Part shown: positions 6,054 through 7,317 of the stretch, in pieces
How positions within the stretch are numbered: position 1 is the stretch's first letter
Layout of the letters: every line of letters begins with the position of its first letter
NCBI GenBank assembly: GCA_023461135.1
Contig: JAEWNX010000331.1
Location: forward strand, 1-7,317
Length of the DNA stretch: 7,317 bases
Direction of reading: 5' to 3'
DNA from: Pseudomonadota bacterium
GTDB lineage: Bacteria > Pseudomonadota > Alphaproteobacteria > Caulobacterales > Aquidulcibacteraceae
The notes under the pieces: model-generated
Database searches by the model: none
What the model was told of the DNA's origin: nothing
The model's input: only the letters and a program-made list of their open reading frames with translations
Made by a program: the position numbers and the translations under genes

Positions 6054-6673
6054 GCGTGCGCGCCCCGCTGCTCGGCATTCTCGGTGTTGCTGCCGAGATC
6101 GATCAGCGCTTCACGGCCGCGGATGACGAGATACTTCACGTATTCCGCGCCGAGCCTTCCTGCCGCGCCCAGATCGCTGCGCCACAGCTTCGGATCGGTG
6201 AAGCGCGTGCGCACCGGGTAGGGGTGGATCTCGGCTTCCGGCATCGCCACCGACAATTCCGCGTACGAGCGCGGCATGTGATAATCGTCGGTGACGAGAA
6301 TGATGCGCGTGAAGCCATGGTCTCGCGCCCAGGCCGCAGTTTCCGCCGCATTGCCGAGGGTGTCGTCGGCCGAGCGTCCGATATCGATGCAGCATTCGCC
6401 CAACGCGGGATCGACGTTCAGCGCGTGAAAGAGTTCGCCGTCCGTGACGATGCGATTGACGCCGGAGATCAAGAGGCGATCGCCCTTGCGCTCCTCCAGC
6501 AAGCGCACGCCGGTCGCCAGGCGCGCCGACGAGCCGCCCGTCAGCGCAACGATGGCGTCGGCGTGCGGCGGCGGCTCAGGCCGTTCGCGCACATTCTCAG
6601 CGAACTTCCAGAACCCCGCGATGAAGGCGATCACCAGAATGAGGAGCGCGATGACGCCGGCGCGCATCATCAT
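6050..6673 (-). CDS. YdcF family (DUF218) membrane-anchored protein
   Basis: A 207-residue protein. After a triple Met start, residues 5-22 form one membrane segment, then a DUF218 domain: DAIVALTGG (39-47), LLISG (67-71), SADDTLGNAAETAAWA (101-116) and ILVTDDYHMPRS (125-136, with His132 and Arg135). DUF218 proteins include SanA and YdcF/ElyC, linked to envelope integrity and peptidoglycan or lipid-carrier metabolism, but the reaction is unsettled. I choose the first of three consecutive ATGs (6673) because a GAGG lies 5 bases upstream and this ATG forms an ATGA overlap with the ftsX stop. The frame stays open upstream to 6958, but that part is arginine-rich shadow of ftsX. The gene lies between ftsX and the acyltransferase, consistent with an envelope role. 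Confidence 0.9.
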   Translation of the reverse strand: MMMRAGVIALLILVIAFIAGFWKFAENVRERPEPPPHADAIVALTGGSSARLATGVRLLEERKGDRLLISGVNRIVTDGELFHALNVDPALGECCIDIGRSADDTLGNAAETAAWARDHGFTRIILVTDDYHMPRSYAELSVAMPEAEIHPYPVRTRFTDPKLWRSDLGAAGRLGAEYVKYLVIRGREALIDLGSNTENAEQRGAHA

Positions 6674-7317
6674 CCGAGCCTCGCCGCTTGCCCGTGAAAG
6701 TACCCTGCCGCAGCGCGCGCGCCGAAGCCCGCGGCGATCGCTGCGCCCAGCGGCGCGGCGACGATCGGGGCGAGGTCCACAGGCAGAATCATGGCGGGCA
6801 GAGCATCGATGCTGACACCCGGAATGGCCAGCCACAAGACGACGAGCGCCGCGACGCCCGCCAGCACGCCGCCTGCGAGCCCGGCATAGAGTCCCATCAC
6901 CGCCGCTTCGTCCGCGACGCGTCCTGCCGCCTGACTGCGCGTCGCCCCCAGGTCGCACATCACCGTCACCATCTCGCGGCGCCGGGCAGCCAAGCTGCGC
7001 GCAGCCAGCGAGATGATCACCGCCATCATCACGCTAAACGCCACCGCGCCCCAGAACGCCGCCGCCCGCACGCGCTCCGCCAGCCCCCCGCCGCTCGCAT
7101 CGTTCGGCGCCGCGATCACTTCGGCCGTCACGCCGCCTTGCGCCAACGCCGCGACGATGTCGCCAGCGACATCGACGCTCGCCGCTGTCCCCGTCAGCTC
7201 AACCTCGATCAGCCGGAGCGGGGGCATATCCGCCGCCGCGACATCCGCGCCGCCCCATTCGGCCAACAGCGCCGCGGCGCGTCCCGCCGTCATCGGGGCC
7301 GCGCTCGTCACCAGCGG
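6670..7317 (-). CDS. ftsX: Cell division protein FtsX, C-terminal part (5' end beyond window)
   Basis: The frame is open to the right edge, with 215 residues visible. FtsX proteins are about 300 residues, so the cytoplasmic N-terminus and the first membrane helix are missing. The visible part begins in the periplasmic loop (LLAEWGG, then PPLRLIEVEL). It continues with a helix (about residues 83-103 counted from the GTG at 7311), a cytoplasmic loop with the FtsX-type signature MVTVMCDLGAT (114-124), a second helix (about 138-162) and a third (about 180-204). FtsX pairs with the ATPase FtsE at the division site, and the complex controls peptidoglycan hydrolases through the periplasmic loop. ftsE would be expected just outside the right edge. 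The GTG at 7311 is not the start, because no FtsX begins in that loop. The ydcF-like gene overlaps its stop (ATGA). Cys119 in the signature is unusual but may be lineage-specific. Confidence 0.88.
   Translation of the reverse strand, partial: PLVTSAAPMTAGRAAALLAEWGGADVAAADMPPLRLIEVELTGTAASVDVAGDIVAALAQGGVTAEVIAAPNDASGGGLAERVRAAAFWGAVAFSVMMAVIISLAARSLAARRREMVTVMCDLGATRSQAAGRVADEAAVMGLYAGLAGGVLAGVAALVVLWLAIPGVSIDALPAMILPVDLAPIVAAPLGAAIAAGFGARAAAGYFHGQAARLG
6679..6682 (-). promoter_or_regulatory. Ribosome binding site deciding the ydcF-like start
   Basis: GAGG on the minus strand lies 5 bases before ATG 6673, inside the end of ftsX. Its spacing favours the first of the three tandem ATG codons as the start. 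Confidence 0.5.

Noticed and set aside
6674..6958. N-terminal extension of the ydcF-like frame to 6958
   Set aside because: The added 95 residues are arginine/glycine-rich, lie wholly within ftsX, and have no family counterpart. The ATG at 6673 has a ribosome site and a stop overlap.
1..7317. Mobile element, prophage, CRISPR or defence system
   Set aside because: No transposase, integrase, direct-repeat array, tRNA or composition break was seen. Gene content is housekeeping throughout.

Overview
This is a GC-rich, densely packed chromosomal window. It looks like an alphaproteobacterium, most plausibly the Caulobacterales/Hyphomonadaceae side. The support is the gene content (a metX-metW pair, a chorismate mutase next to a TyrC-type dehydrogenase, a DUF2125 protein, and an ftsX-ydcF-acyltransferase run), the codon bias, and near-leaderless starts. 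The taxonomy is inferred from memory of gene order, not from a search. No RNA gene, mobile element, CRISPR array or convincing hairpin terminator was seen. The only sizeable gene-free stretch is the 122-base divergent promoter region at 2476-2597.

The layout has three transcription units. (1) Minus strand, 2475 to beyond the left edge: metX, metW (ATGA overlap) and a DUF2235 alpha/beta-hydrolase cut by the left edge. (2) Plus strand, 2598-4327: a chorismate mutase with a long extra C-terminal region, then tyrC (TGATG overlap). (3) Minus strand, entering from the right edge: the C-terminal part of ftsX, a YdcF/DUF218 membrane protein, a PlsC-type acyltransferase and a DUF2125 envelope protein, joined by three successive ATGA overlaps. 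Units 2 and 3 meet tail to tail, and their stop codons overlap by 4 bases.

Unit 1 concerns homoserine activation for methionine synthesis. Unit 2 carries chorismate to prephenate and then towards tyrosine. Unit 3 is a cell-envelope and division module: FtsX works with FtsE to control peptidoglycan hydrolysis, and PlsC-type enzymes make phosphatidic acid or related lipids.

Most of the window is ordinary housekeeping sequence. The clearest anomaly is in MetX. The catalytic Asp and His are present, but the nucleophile-elbow serine is a glycine (GAGLGG at residues 154-159, where GGSMGG is expected), and other active-site motifs have drifted. Its partner MetW has also lost several signature residues. 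The second point of interest is the C-terminal half of the chorismate mutase, which reads like a decayed prephenate dehydratase plus ACT region. The third is a 10-bp inverted repeat placed almost symmetrically just upstream of both divergent start codons.
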